Both the position numbers and the translations under genes were made by a program. The notes beneath the pieces are model-generated. The model saw nothing but the letters and a program-made list of their open reading frames with translations, was not told the DNA's origin and made no database searches. 64,000 bases of DNA from contig NZ_JACHGF010000002.1 in the NCBI RefSeq assembly GCF_014202275.1, positions 372,001 to 436,000 of the forward strand, written 5' to 3'. This DNA comes from Rhabdobacter roseus. GTDB lineage: Bacteria; Bacteroidota; Bacteroidia; Cytophagales; Spirosomataceae. Positions 53,836-62,592 of this stretch are shown here, in pieces; positions within the stretch are counted from its first letter, which is position 1, and every line of letters begins with the position of its first letter.

Positions 53836-54870
53836 TTATTTTATATTCTCAACTTCTTTACCATACCAGACCTGCCAGGGTACATCTACGCTTATCGCTT
53901 TTCCATGACCCATATACATGCCCAGAAACATACTGGGGTTCGCACTGAAAGTACCAATAAAAAGTTCTGAATTTTTCAGCACCTCAATGTTAGCGATAAG
54001 TTTTACAGTATCATTGTAAATTTCTGTCCGATTTTTGGAAAAAAAATCGGTATGCGCGTATCCTCGTTCTTTCGGTTGGCACAATGTATGTATAGTCCAA
54101 CTTGAATATTTGTTTCTAATTTCTTCTATGACAGTAAAATCGTCAGTTAGAACAAAGGCATCTCTTAAATCCGAATTTTCGGCGGCTTTTCGAAGGTAGA
54201 TACCAGTGTTCTTAAAATCAATTTCCTGATGCTTATCACCTCGCCGAATCTGAAATCCAAGGTATTTTTCCGGCAGATATAAGCTTCCGGTGTATTTATC
54301 AACGATTTGTTGGGTACCGCTATTAAGTTTCCAAACCATTCTAGCAACTATCCGGCAAGCATCCTGCAAATCACCGTCTATACCTAATTCAGGTATATTG
54401 AATTGGACGTGCTCCAATTTACGATTTAGAATTTCGTCTAATAGGTCAAAAGTAATAAAATCGACGCCTAGCTTCTTTTTAAGCAGATAAAGCGTAAGCT
54501 CATATTTTGCTAATCTGTACAGCCTTCTGGGCTTAGTAATACTAAAATCGTAATTTATTTTTTCCCTTCTGTCAATCCGGTCTAGTACCTGTCCTTTGGT
54601 TTCTAGGCAGAAAGGCTCAAAATAATCTTCCCACCCATGTACAAAGCGAAAGTTGGCACTACTGGAATGCAGTACAAACCTAATCCGGTTCTGCAGACAG
54701 TATAACACGGCCAGAATCAAAAGATTAATTTCAGAAAAGAAACCAGCGTGGAGTCCAACTCCATATGACAGGCTTTTGGCGTATGAATTGTTAAGCAGCT
54801 TGTATTCTTTTTTCAAATCTGAATCCATTGAACTACGACCTGTAGGCCGGGGGGGGCAAGCATTTACCAT
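53836..54870 (-). CDS. Fucosyltransferase-like (NodZ/FUT8-type) glycosyltransferase
   Basis: 344 residues from ATG 54870; ATG 54828 is an alternative. Signature GFQIRRGDKHQE (about 207-218) resembles the HxRRxD nucleotide-sugar motif of alpha-1,6-fucosyltransferases; SELFIGTFSANPSMFLGM (about 306-323) is the last conserved region. The enzyme would transfer L-fucose from GDP-fucose; the donor is inferred. A run of eight C at codons 5-7 of the longer version (54849-54856) lies in the 5' end and may be a slippage site. If the 54828 start is used, the tract is outside the gene. The ABC ATPase gene ends immediately upstream. Confidence 0.75.
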   Translation of the reverse strand: MVNACPPRPTGRSSMDSDLKKEYKLLNNSYAKSLSYGVGLHAGFFSEINLLILAVLYCLQNRIRFVLHSSSANFRFVHGWEDYFEPFCLETKGQVLDRIDRREKINYDFSITKPRRLYRLAKYELTLYLLKKKLGVDFITFDLLDEILNRKLEHVQFNIPELGIDGDLQDACRIVARMVWKLNSGTQQIVDKYTGSLYLPEKYLGFQIRRGDKHQEIDFKNTGIYLRKAAENSDLRDAFVLTDDFTVIEEIRNKYSSWTIHTLCQPKERGYAHTDFFSKNRTEIYNDTVKLIANIEVLKNSELFIGTFSANPSMFLGMYMGHGKAISVDVPWQVWYGKEVENIK

Positions 54871-56121
54871 CTACTTAAGAAAGATTAACCCTTCAGTTTC
54901 GTATACGAACTCTCTTCCGGTTTTTGAAATAATTCCTTTTGTATTGATTTGTAAAGCTTTAGGGTAACTAGCCCAAATTTGAATGTTGGGGAGTGCAAAA
55001 TCAAATGTCAGGTAGAACTCCCCTGACGTCAGTCCTTCGGGCAAGGTTATAGTTTCCCTCATTTGAAAAGCCCCCTTTTCGTAAAGGCGGGTGGTACCGT
55101 AGTAGTGACCGGGACTATAAAAGGCCACCTGTCGCTCGTGTTTGTCGAAAAAACGTACCTCTAGAGCTATTTGCTCGGATACCTGAATCTCACCGCTGAC
55201 GTCTACCTGAAGAAAGTTATCAGCGAGCAGGAGCTGGTTTCCGGCACTGCCGTTTACAGCTATGCTATTAATCCTTATGTGGGGATGGGAATAAGTCTGG
55301 GCGTCGATGATCAGGCCGTTAACTGGTAATTCATCAGCGGCCAGGTATTTTTTAAGTCCATCCTGCACGGAACCTGTAAAATACGTTGTTCCATTCTTTA
55401 ATACGAGTACTCTGCTGCATAAACTCTCAATAGCCGACATATTGTGGCTTACAAAAAGTACAGTTCGTCCGTCGTTCCGGCTTACGTCTTGCATCTTCCC
55501 AATGGCTTTCTTTTGAAACTCGGCGTCACCTACCGCCAGTACTTCGTCAACCACTAGGATTTCAGGTTCGAGGTGGGCCGCTACAGCAAAGCCCAGCCGG
55601 ACTGTCATACCGGAAGAATACCGCTTAACCGGCGTGTCGATGTAGCGTTCGCAGCCAGAAAAATCTATTATTTCGTCAAGTTTGGAACGGATCTCTGCCT
55701 TGGTCATACCAAGAATAGCTCCATTCAGAAAAATATTTTCCCGGCCGGTAAGCTCCGGATGAAAACCAGTACCTACTTCCAGCAGGCTGCCGATGCGACC
55801 ATCGTAGTCAATGCGCCCATTTGTTGGACCCGTAACCTTAGATAGTATCTTAAGTAGAGTAGATTTTCCTGCGCCGTTTTTTCCAATTACTCCCAGTACT
55901 TCACCGGCCATTACCTCAAAGTTAATGTCTCTAAGTGCCCATACGTATTCGCTGGATCCTTTGATGCTTCGGTCATTGGCTTCACCAATTTTAAGAAAAG
56001 GATCCTCCTTTCCCCGGATCTCATACATCCAGCGTTTAAAATCATTTCGAAGGGTGCCGGTTCCGATTGTACCTAATCGATACTGTTTGGAGAGGTTTTG
56101 TACTTTAATAATTGGTTTCAT
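54871..56121 (-). CDS. wzt: Polysaccharide ABC exporter ATPase with C-terminal domain (Wzt)
   Basis: 416 residues. Walker A GKNGAGKST (80-88), signature YSSGMTVRLGFAVAA (about 166-180) and Walker B EILVVDEVLAVGD. Residues 240-416 form a beta-rich Wzt_C-like domain (TYSHPHIRINSIAVNGSAG, DVSGEIQVSEQIALEVRFF) that in O9a-type systems binds the modified end of the glycan. It energises export of a lipid-linked polysaccharide together with Wzm, encoded just upstream. The stop is followed at once by the next ATG. Confidence 0.92.
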   Translation of the reverse strand: MKPIIKVQNLSKQYRLGTIGTGTLRNDFKRWMYEIRGKEDPFLKIGEANDRSIKGSSEYVWALRDINFEVMAGEVLGVIGKNGAGKSTLLKILSKVTGPTNGRIDYDGRIGSLLEVGTGFHPELTGRENIFLNGAILGMTKAEIRSKLDEIIDFSGCERYIDTPVKRYSSGMTVRLGFAVAAHLEPEILVVDEVLAVGDAEFQKKAIGKMQDVSRNDGRTVLFVSHNMSAIESLCSRVLVLKNGTTYFTGSVQDGLKKYLAADELPVNGLIIDAQTYSHPHIRINSIAVNGSAGNQLLLADNFLQVDVSGEIQVSEQIALEVRFFDKHERQVAFYSPGHYYGTTRLYEKGAFQMRETITLPEGLTSGEFYLTFDFALPNIQIWASYPKALQINTKGIISKTGREFVYETEGLIFLK

Positions 56122-56139
56122 ATTTCCATTGAATATCCG

Positions 56140-56991
56140 CTATACGGTATCCATAAAATTTTTCTCTGTTTTATTAAATACCACCAGGCCTATAAGAAAG
56201 GCCAGCAGGGTAAATAGGGTAGAATAAGCCAGTAGTTCCCAGGAAAGCGTACCTGTCCCAAAAAATCCATACTTGAATGTTTCGATAATGCCGCTCATGG
56301 GGTTAGCCAGCATTATTGGTTTGTACTTATCGGGTACCGCAGACAGGGGTAATATGACTGGTGTAGCGTACATGAGCAACTGTACACCAAAGTCTACGAG
56401 GTACTGTAAATCGCGGTACTTTACTGTCATGGCGGAAACCAGCATTCCGAGTCCTAATCCCATAAAGCCCATTAGTACGATCAATAATGGCAAAAGCAGG
56501 AGGGCACTGGTAGGTTTCAGATCATACCCGGTTAGCGCATAATAGGCATAGATAAACAGAAACAGAAAAAGCCCGATACCAAACTGAATAAGGTTACTGA
56601 TGATTATGGATAAAGGAGTTACCGCCCTGGGAAAGTAGACTTTCCCAAAGAGTGTTGCGTTGGCGGTAAAAGTTGTGGAGGTTGTTTTAAGGCAATTGGC
56701 GAAGTAGTTCCAGGCTGTTACCCCTGCCAGATAAAAAAGGATGGGGGGCACGCCATCGGTTGAAAGTTTGGCCATACCCCCAAATACAATCGCCAGCACG
56801 GCAGTCTGGAACATAGGCTGAATTAAAAACCAAAGAGGGCCCAGTACCGTCTGTTTGTACTTGGCTACAAAGTCTCTCCGTACAAAAAGCATTAGCAGAT
56901 CACGATAACGCCAGATTTCCTGCAGCCGCAGGTCAAACAGGCTATCTTTGGGTAGTATAGAATTAGCGTATTCCGTTGATTGTGTACTCAT
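56140..56991 (-). CDS. wzm: Polysaccharide ABC exporter permease (Wzm)
   Basis: 283 residues with six membrane segments. The N-terminal LWRYRDLLMLFVRRDFVAKYKQTVLGPLWFLIQP motif (quoted by its ends) is typical of ABC2-type polysaccharide and teichoic acid permeases; SAVPDKYKPIMLANPMSGIIETF follows. It pairs with Wzt downstream, 18 bases away. It forms the channel for the lipid-linked chain in the inner membrane. Confidence 0.92.
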   Translation of the reverse strand: MSTQSTEYANSILPKDSLFDLRLQEIWRYRDLLMLFVRRDFVAKYKQTVLGPLWFLIQPMFQTAVLAIVFGGMAKLSTDGVPPILFYLAGVTAWNYFANCLKTTSTTFTANATLFGKVYFPRAVTPLSIIISNLIQFGIGLFLFLFIYAYYALTGYDLKPTSALLLLPLLIVLMGFMGLGLGMLVSAMTVKYRDLQYLVDFGVQLLMYATPVILPLSAVPDKYKPIMLANPMSGIIETFKYGFFGTGTLSWELLAYSTLFTLLAFLIGLVVFNKTEKNFMDTV

Positions 56992-57025
56992 TCCTGTGTT
57001 TACGTGTTTACTGAGGTACTATAAG

Positions 57026-58072
57026 CTACGCCACTACCCGATCCTCAACGGGCAATAGGGCCAGGTTTTTCCAATACCAGTCAACGGCTTGTTTAAGGCC
57101 TTCATCCAGACTGTACTGTGGCGCGTACCCCAGGTGTTTGACCGCCTTATCAATAGAAGCAAAAGAATGGGGAATATCTCCTGCCCGTGCCGGACCGTAC
57201 GTAATAGCTATGTCGGCCACTTGCTCATCAAATACAGCCAGGTACTTTTTCAGACAGTCGACCAGCTCATTCAGTGTGGCTCGTCCCCCGTAGGCTACAT
57301 TATAGATGGTATTCAGGGCATTTGTATTTTGGGTACTCAGTGCCAGTATATTGGCCTGAATTACATTTTCGATGTACGTAAAATCCCGCGAATATTCCCC
57401 GTCTCCGTTGATCACCGGCGACTCATGCCGCATCAATTGCATCACAAACTTCGGAATCACCGCCGCGTAGGCTCCGTTGGGGTCCTGACGGCGGCCAAAT
57501 ACGTTGAAATAACGGAGTCCAATGGATTCGAGACCGTAGGTTTTATAAAACACATCCGCGTAGAGCTCATTAACGTACTTGGTAACCGCGTAGGGTGACA
57601 GGGGCTTGCCGATTTTATCTTCGACCTTCGGCATGGAAGTGGAATCTCCGTAGGTAGAAGAGCTGCAGGCATAGACAAAGCGTTTTACTCCTGCGTCTTT
57701 GGCCGCAACGAGCATATTCAGAAAACCGGATATATTGACGGCATTCGTGGCGATAGGATCCGCGATAGACCGGGGAACCGACCCCAACGCGGCCTGATGC
57801 AATACATAATCAACTCCGTCCACGGCGCTCTGACAGTCAGCCAATGATCTAATGTCTCCTTCCAGCAGTTGAAAAGCCGGATTAGCAAGGTGATGTGCTA
57901 CATTTTCCCTTTTCCCCGTTGAGAAATTATCTAGACACCGAACTTCATTATGGGAAGCCAAAAGTGCTTCGCATAGGTTGGACCCAATGAAACCTGCTCC
58001 GCCTGTAACCAAAATTCGTTTAGTATGAATCATTTGCTCTGTTTTCTTACTAGAAATATTCTTTTTATTCAT
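57026..58072 (-). CDS. UDP-sugar C4 epimerase (WbpP/TviC-like)
   Basis: 348 residues. [20 protein letters not shown] is the NAD loop, [17 protein letters not shown] and [10 protein letters not shown], then [15 protein letters not shown] with the Tyr-x3-Lys pair. [23 protein letters not shown] is characteristic of the WbpP/GNE group of N-acetylhexosamine or hexosaminuronate 4-epimerases, rather than standard GalE. It could make UDP-GalNAc or UDP-GalNAcA. ATG 58033 (MIHTKRILV) is an alternative start. Separated from the WbpB-like gene by a terminator, so it may begin a new transcript. Confidence 0.88.
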   Translation of the reverse strand: MNKKNISSKKTEQMIHTKRILVTGGAGFIGSNLCEALLASHNEVRCLDNFSTGKRENVAHHLANPAFQLLEGDIRSLADCQSAVDGVDYVLHQAALGSVPRSIADPIATNAVNISGFLNMLVAAKDAGVKRFVYACSSSTYGDSTSMPKVEDKIGKPLSPYAVTKYVNELYADVFYKTYGLESIGLRYFNVFGRRQDPNGAYAAVIPKFVMQLMRHESPVINGDGEYSRDFTYIENVIQANILALSTQNTNALNTIYNVAYGGRATLNELVDCLKKYLAVFDEQVADIAITYGPARAGDIPHSFASIDKAVKHLGYAPQYSLDEGLKQAVDWYWKNLALLPVEDRVVA

Positions 58073-58107
58073 TTAAGCTAATAATGCGGGCAGCAAAGCA
58101 AAAAAAA

Positions 58108-58130
58108 GCAACTGATTCCCAGTCAGTTGC
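58108..58130 (-). terminator. Terminator downstream of the WbpB-like gene
   Basis: GCAACTGA (58108-58115) pairs with TCAGTTGC (58123-58130) around a 7-base loop. Eight A on the plus strand (58100-58107) give a T run on the minus strand. It lies 240 bases beyond the WbpB-like stop and 36 bases before the WbpP-like start. Confidence 0.8.
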
Positions 58131-58368
58131 CATAAATAATGATTATTAATACTGATAAGCATATATTGATAATAAATGGTGTGAATGGATGTACGGGTCC
58201 GACTTGTAGAACTATTTTACTATTACGTGCTTTACTATGTGCCCTTTTCCCTCGCCTTTTTCTACCGGGCGGAGCCGCCGTTTCGGGAAATCTTCACGAA
58301 CTTATTCACGTTAAAATAATCATTTTTGGCCTTGAATTAATAAAGTACAAGACCAAATACCCGTGCTT

Positions 58369-59373
58369 TCAAAAATCATTGGCCACTACCATTTCCAAGG
58401 GCAAAGTACCCTCAAAGGGGTGTTTACCTACTGGTAGCTTCACCATAGGATGGTAGTCGCCCAGCAAGGGCGCTATAGCCGCATTCCGTATATGGTGTAC
58501 AATTTCAATCGACTGGCGCGCCTCCTCTACCCCAAAGCCTTCGCCCAGCAGGATGTGCTGATAACTGGATGTATGCAAGTCGGTAAACCCATTACTGAAT
58601 TCAATTGCTTCACCATCCATGGTAATGGAGCGGAAGGTACTTTGGCCTTTCATTTTAATACCCTCAGGCAAGGTATCGTGATTGATGGAAAGGAACCAGC
58701 GCACGCGCGCTTTTTCAAAAACCAGATAGCCTGCTGCGCGATCATAGGTATGAAGGTGCACAATGTTTTCTTTCACTTCACCAAATACCCAGGAGAGCAT
58801 GTCATAAAAATGGACTCCGATATTAGAGGCAATACCGCCCGATTTACTGACATCCCCCTTCCATGAAGTGTAATACCAATGCCCCCTGGAAGTAAGGTAA
58901 GTAAGATCGACATCGTACATTTTTTCGGGGGGGGCGTTCTGTATCTTTTCTTTTAAGGCAATGATACTCGGATGCAAGCGGAGCTGTAGAATGGTATAGA
59001 TGCGATTACGCGTTTCGCGTTCGATGTCGGATAGAGCATCCAAATTCCAGGGATTTAGCACCAAGGGTTTCTCGCAAATGGCATCTGCTCCCCGCCGAAG
59101 GGCCATCCGGATGTGAGAATCGTGGAGGTAGTTAGGGGTGCAAATGCTAACAAAATCCAGATTAATTCCTTTTTCCCGCTTAAGCTTTTCAAGGTGGCGA
59201 TCAAACCGCTCGAATTCCACAAAGAAATCGGAATTGGGAAAGTAGCTGTCCATAATGCCTACACTGTCGAACTTATCCAAAGCGGCCAACAAATTATGAC
59301 CTGTTTCCTTTATAGCTTTCAGGTGCTTGGGGGCAATATAACCAGCCGCTCCCAGAAGGGCAAAGTTTTTCAT
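58369..59373 (-). CDS. Gfo/Idh/MocA oxidoreductase, WbpB/WlbA-like
   Basis: 334 residues. NAD-binding start FALLGAAGYIAPKHLKAIKE, then SICTPNYLHDSHIRMAL, CEKPLVLNP with the catalytic Lys about 99, and the C-terminal GGIASNIGVHFYDMLSWVFG with the histidine. This pattern fits WbpB/WlbA, which oxidises UDP-GlcNAcA at C3 using NAD. A G run of eight (58927-58934) lies in the coding region. WbpE-, WbpD- and a dehydrogenase-like gene nearby complete the pathway set. Confidence 0.88.
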   Translation of the reverse strand: MKNFALLGAAGYIAPKHLKAIKETGHNLLAALDKFDSVGIMDSYFPNSDFFVEFERFDRHLEKLKREKGINLDFVSICTPNYLHDSHIRMALRRGADAICEKPLVLNPWNLDALSDIERETRNRIYTILQLRLHPSIIALKEKIQNAPPEKMYDVDLTYLTSRGHWYYTSWKGDVSKSGGIASNIGVHFYDMLSWVFGEVKENIVHLHTYDRAAGYLVFEKARVRWFLSINHDTLPEGIKMKGQSTFRSITMDGEAIEFSNGFTDLHTSSYQHILLGEGFGVEEARQSIEIVHHIRNAAIAPLLGDYHPMVKLPVGKHPFEGTLPLEMVVANDF

Positions 59374-59572
59374 CGTATGAACAAGATTGATTGGGATATT
59401 AAGGGGAGCATTGCCTATTAAACAATACCTTTCTTAAGGCAAGAATTACACCTATTAAGGTATCTAACATTCTAATATTCTTAATGAAATAGTCCAAACA
59501 GTAACTAGTAAATCTATCATTGCTTAAATCGAGGTCTTGGGCTATCTTCAAACAGAAAATTCTTGATTTAGC

Positions 59573-60457
59573 TCATTTCCCCTTCAACCTTCTGTCTAAA
59601 GCATTGAGTGGCTTGTCAAGAAATTTTTGAGGGAAATTATGTAAGCGATTTGCGTAGGGTAATGCATCGTCATAACGACCGGCTTGTACTAATGCTTGTG
59701 CGCACCTAAGCGTAAAAAGTGGGTTTTGAGGATATTTGTCAGCAAGCGGTTTGAAGCAGGAGACAGCTTGTGCAGGCTGATTCTCACGGTTTAAATAAAT
59801 TTGACCTAAATAAAGAGCGGTTTCTGTCCTAGTGAAATTTCCCTGACGTATTGCTACTTCCATCTGCCTAATACCCAGCACCATATCCCCACTTTCAAAA
59901 AAATACAATAATGGTTTTGATAAGGGATATTCCATTTTATATTTTTCTATACAGTAATTATACATACCGGTTGAAAAATAGAACTCTGGTTTTATCTCAA
60001 GAATTTTAGTTCCTTTATTTAGATAGCTATACGCATTTTTCGCTTCTCCGATTGCTTCTGTCGTCTTTCGATCGTAATAGTACTTCATGGCTAAATAGCT
60101 GTGGGCTGCCAATGAAAAAAAAATACCTTCCGAATCATTTTCATTGCGGTCCAGCATTTTTTTCGATAAAAGAATAACTTGGTTCATATAGTTCACATAC
60201 TGCGTAGATGCGTATGGGTTTTTTTTAAGAGGCATGTATTGCCAATAGGTTTGCATGGCTTTAAGGAATGGCACTGCCGGGTGTTGAGGATATTTACTAT
60301 TTACATGATGAATATATTTTTCAGCCTCAATAAATTCATAATTATAAATTTTATCCGTTGCTTTTAATAGAACTTGCTCAAGACTGAGAGTCTTGAGCAC
60401 TTGCGACCATGAGGGTATTGGAGAGAATAGACAAAGAATGATGCAGAGTTTTTTCAT
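59573..60457 (-). CDS. Secreted TPR-repeat protein
   Basis: 294 residues. Signal peptide MKKLCIILCLFSPIPSWS. At least four tetratricopeptide-like repeats follow: YIHHVNSKYPQHPAVPFLKA, SYLNKGTKILEIKPEFYFS, TALYLGQIYLNRENQPAQAVSCF, and FTLRCAQALVQAGRYDDALPYANRL. It is likely a periplasmic adaptor. No link to sugar biosynthesis is obvious, even though it lies between WbpB- and WbpD-like genes. About 300 bases upstream and 200 downstream hold no gene. Confidence 0.8.
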   Translation of the reverse strand: MKKLCIILCLFSPIPSWSQVLKTLSLEQVLLKATDKIYNYEFIEAEKYIHHVNSKYPQHPAVPFLKAMQTYWQYMPLKKNPYASTQYVNYMNQVILLSKKMLDRNENDSEGIFFSLAAHSYLAMKYYYDRKTTEAIGEAKNAYSYLNKGTKILEIKPEFYFSTGMYNYCIEKYKMEYPLSKPLLYFFESGDMVLGIRQMEVAIRQGNFTRTETALYLGQIYLNRENQPAQAVSCFKPLADKYPQNPLFTLRCAQALVQAGRYDDALPYANRLHNFPQKFLDKPLNALDRRLKGK

Positions 60458-60756
60458 GGGCTTAAGGGCATATAATGCAGTTATTATTGTTGCTATTTAA
60501 TGTTATTGAAATAGGGGTGGTGTTATAAATCTTATCCCGCATCGGTAGACATACCGTAGTAGTAGGAACTATGGGAGCGGGCGCCGGACGGGTGTTCTGC
60601 TTAGAAATATCAATATTTACACTGTAGTCCTTACTAACTTAATTATTTATTATAATTGGGCTATTTATAGATCCGTGAATCAGGCTATAAAGCCCGATAA
60701 GCGATAAAATTTCGTCATTTGCTTCGAGAGTACAGAAAGCTATATGGTGGTTTGCC
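60458..60756. other. Intergenic gap upstream of the TPR gene
   Basis: 299 bases. AT-rich with a short GC island near 60580. It probably contains the TPR gene promoter on the minus strand. I see no repeat, RNA gene or ORF. Confidence 0.4.
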
Positions 60757-61338
60757 TTATTCACTCATAACCTTCCAGATCTCACCGTCCTTTAGCTCAT
60801 ACTTTTCTCCACTCTCCGGGCAAATAGCTAAGCCCTGGTCGTCAAAAAACAAGCGGTGGCCATACTCCCCTACCCAACCCATTTGCCTACCGGGATTTCC
60901 CACAACTAGAGCGTAAGGAGGAATTGACTTGGTAACCACCGTACCCGCCCCAACAAGGGCGTAAGACCCAATATTGTTTCCACATACAATGGTGGCATTG
61001 GCCCCGATACTTGCGCCTCTACCGACCTGGGTTTTTTCGTACTTTCCCCGACGGTTAATCGCCGATCGGGGATTACTAATGTTCGTAAAAACGACCGAGG
61101 GGCCCAGAAAAACATCATCCGCGCAGGTAACTCCTGTATAGATGGATACGTTGTTTTGTACTTTCACGTTATTTCCCAGTACCACGCCGGGGGATACTAC
61201 CACATTTTGGCCAATGTTACAGCGCTCCCCCAATATACAGTGGGGCATAATATGGGAAAAGTGCCAAATTTTAGTTCCTGAACCAATGGTACAACCTTCG
61301 TCTACTATCGCCGTAGGGTGAATAAAAATCGTTTCCAT
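60757..61338 (-). CDS. UDP-amino sugar N-acetyltransferase, WbpD/WlbB-like
   Basis: 193 residues. Left-handed beta-helix acyltransferase: IFIHPTAIVDEGCTIGSGTKIWHFSHIMPHCILGERCNIGQNVVV at the start (quoted by its ends IFIHPTAIV and GQNVVV), then SIYTGVTCADDVFLGPSVVFTNISNPRSAINR. GASIGANATIVCGNNIGSYALVGAGTVVTK follows with the GAG loop. The pattern is WbpD/WlbB: acetylation of the 3-amino group of UDP-GlcNAc3NA with acetyl-CoA. It shares one base with the aminotransferase gene (TAATG). Confidence 0.9.
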   Translation of the reverse strand: METIFIHPTAIVDEGCTIGSGTKIWHFSHIMPHCILGERCNIGQNVVVSPGVVLGNNVKVQNNVSIYTGVTCADDVFLGPSVVFTNISNPRSAINRRGKYEKTQVGRGASIGANATIVCGNNIGSYALVGAGTVVTKSIPPYALVVGNPGRQMGWVGEYGHRLFFDDQGLAICPESGEKYELKDGEIWKVMSE

Positions 61339-62474
61339 TATTTGAGCTTTCTAAAATAATCAAGGATCGATTCGCAGATGTACTCAATTTGGACATTTGA
61401 TAGCTCTGTATGCATGGGCAGTGAGATGACGCGCTGGCATAAATCTTCAGTCACGGCCAGGTCGCCTACGACCCTTCCTATACTTCGGTAGGCCGGCTGT
61501 CGGTGCAGGGGTTGGGGATAATAGATCATACTTGGAATCTTTTTTCGGCTTAGGAATTCCCGCAACCCCTCCCGCTGCCCCAGCGGCACTTTCAGGGTAT
61601 ATTGGTTAAATACGTGGGTAGAAGCAGGCGAACGGTAGGGTATTTCTAATTCCTCAATGGGTCCGAAGGCCTGATCGTATCGAGCCGCTACCTCCTGGCG
61701 CGCCCGCTGGTATTCATCTAGCTTTTTGAGCTTTTCGAGTAGGATAGCAGCCTGTAGCGTGTCCAGCCGGGAATTGATTCCTACGGTTTCGTGAAAATAC
61801 TTTCGGGCTTGTCCGTGATTGGCCATCATCTTTACCCGCGCTGCCAGCCGGTCATCATGGGTGTATACAGCGCCTCCATCCCCAAAGCACCCCAGGTTCT
61901 TGGAGGGAAAAAAGGAGGTAGTACCCAAATTACCCATGGTGCCTGCCGCTGCTTTTTCGCCCTGGCTGAAGGTATACCAAGCCCCGATGGCCTGCGCGGT
62001 ATCCTCAAGAACGGAAATTGAATACGCCCGGCACAAGTCCAAAATTCCCTGCATGTCAGCACATTGACCAAACAGATGGACCGGAACCACGAGCCGGGTC
62101 CGGGGGCTGAGGGCCTCTTCTACCAAAGCCCGGTTGAGCATAAACGTCCGGGGATCCACGTCAACGATAACCGGGCTAAGCCCAAGCAAAGCAATTACTT
62201 CGACCGCTGCCACGTAGGTAAAGGCGGGGACGATGACCTCATCGCCGGCCTTTACATCCAGCGCCATCATGGCTAACTGGAGGGCATCGGTCCCGTTGGC
62301 ACAGGAAATCACATTTTTGACGCCTAGATAGCTGGCTAACTGATTCTCGAAGGTAGTCACCTGCGGTCCACGAATAAAAGAGGCGGCATCAATGCATTCC
62401 TGTAGGGCCTTGTCCACCGCAGGTTTGATCTTTTGATATTGTTTTTTAAGATCTACCATTTCAATGGCCTCCAT
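61338..62474 (-). CDS. DegT/DnrJ/EryC1 aminotransferase, WbpE/WlbC-like
   Basis: 378 residues from ATG 62474 (MEAIEMVDLKKQYQK); TTG 62516 would add 14 residues. SCANGTDALQLAMMALDV is the PLP phosphate site, DVDPRTFMLN, VPVHLFGQCADM, and the Schiff-base Lys in FFPSKNLGCFGDGG. It aminates the 3-keto intermediate in the wbp pathway with glutamate as donor. It overlaps the WbpD-like gene by one base. WbpE-like specificity is inferred from the neighbours. Confidence 0.92.
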   Translation of the reverse strand: MEAIEMVDLKKQYQKIKPAVDKALQECIDAASFIRGPQVTTFENQLASYLGVKNVISCANGTDALQLAMMALDVKAGDEVIVPAFTYVAAVEVIALLGLSPVIVDVDPRTFMLNRALVEEALSPRTRLVVPVHLFGQCADMQGILDLCRAYSISVLEDTAQAIGAWYTFSQGEKAAAGTMGNLGTTSFFPSKNLGCFGDGGAVYTHDDRLAARVKMMANHGQARKYFHETVGINSRLDTLQAAILLEKLKKLDEYQRARQEVAARYDQAFGPIEELEIPYRSPASTHVFNQYTLKVPLGQREGLREFLSRKKIPSMIYYPQPLHRQPAYRSIGRVVGDLAVTEDLCQRVISLPMHTELSNVQIEYICESILDYFRKLK

Positions 62475-62531
62475 GGTCGTTGATACGGCCCCATCAGGTA
62501 TGTGAACCTTTTCCAATTTACTTAAAAATAA

Positions 62532-62560
62532 GTGTGTGTATAGTAGGTGTGTGCATAGTA
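62532..62560. repeat. Two 14-base near-identical repeats before the WbpE-like gene
   Basis: GTGTGTGTATAGTA (62532-62545) and GTGTGTGCATAGTA (62547-62560) are one base apart, in the short gap upstream of the aminotransferase start. Possibly a regulatory site or chance. Confidence 0.6.
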
Positions 62561-62592
62561 TATTGCAAACAAGAAAATTAAGAAATCGCCCC

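Noticed and set aside
58131-58368. Small gene in the gap between WbpB-like and WbpP-like genes
   Set aside because: Short frames lack coding character; the gap contains the WbpB-like transcript end and a terminator only.
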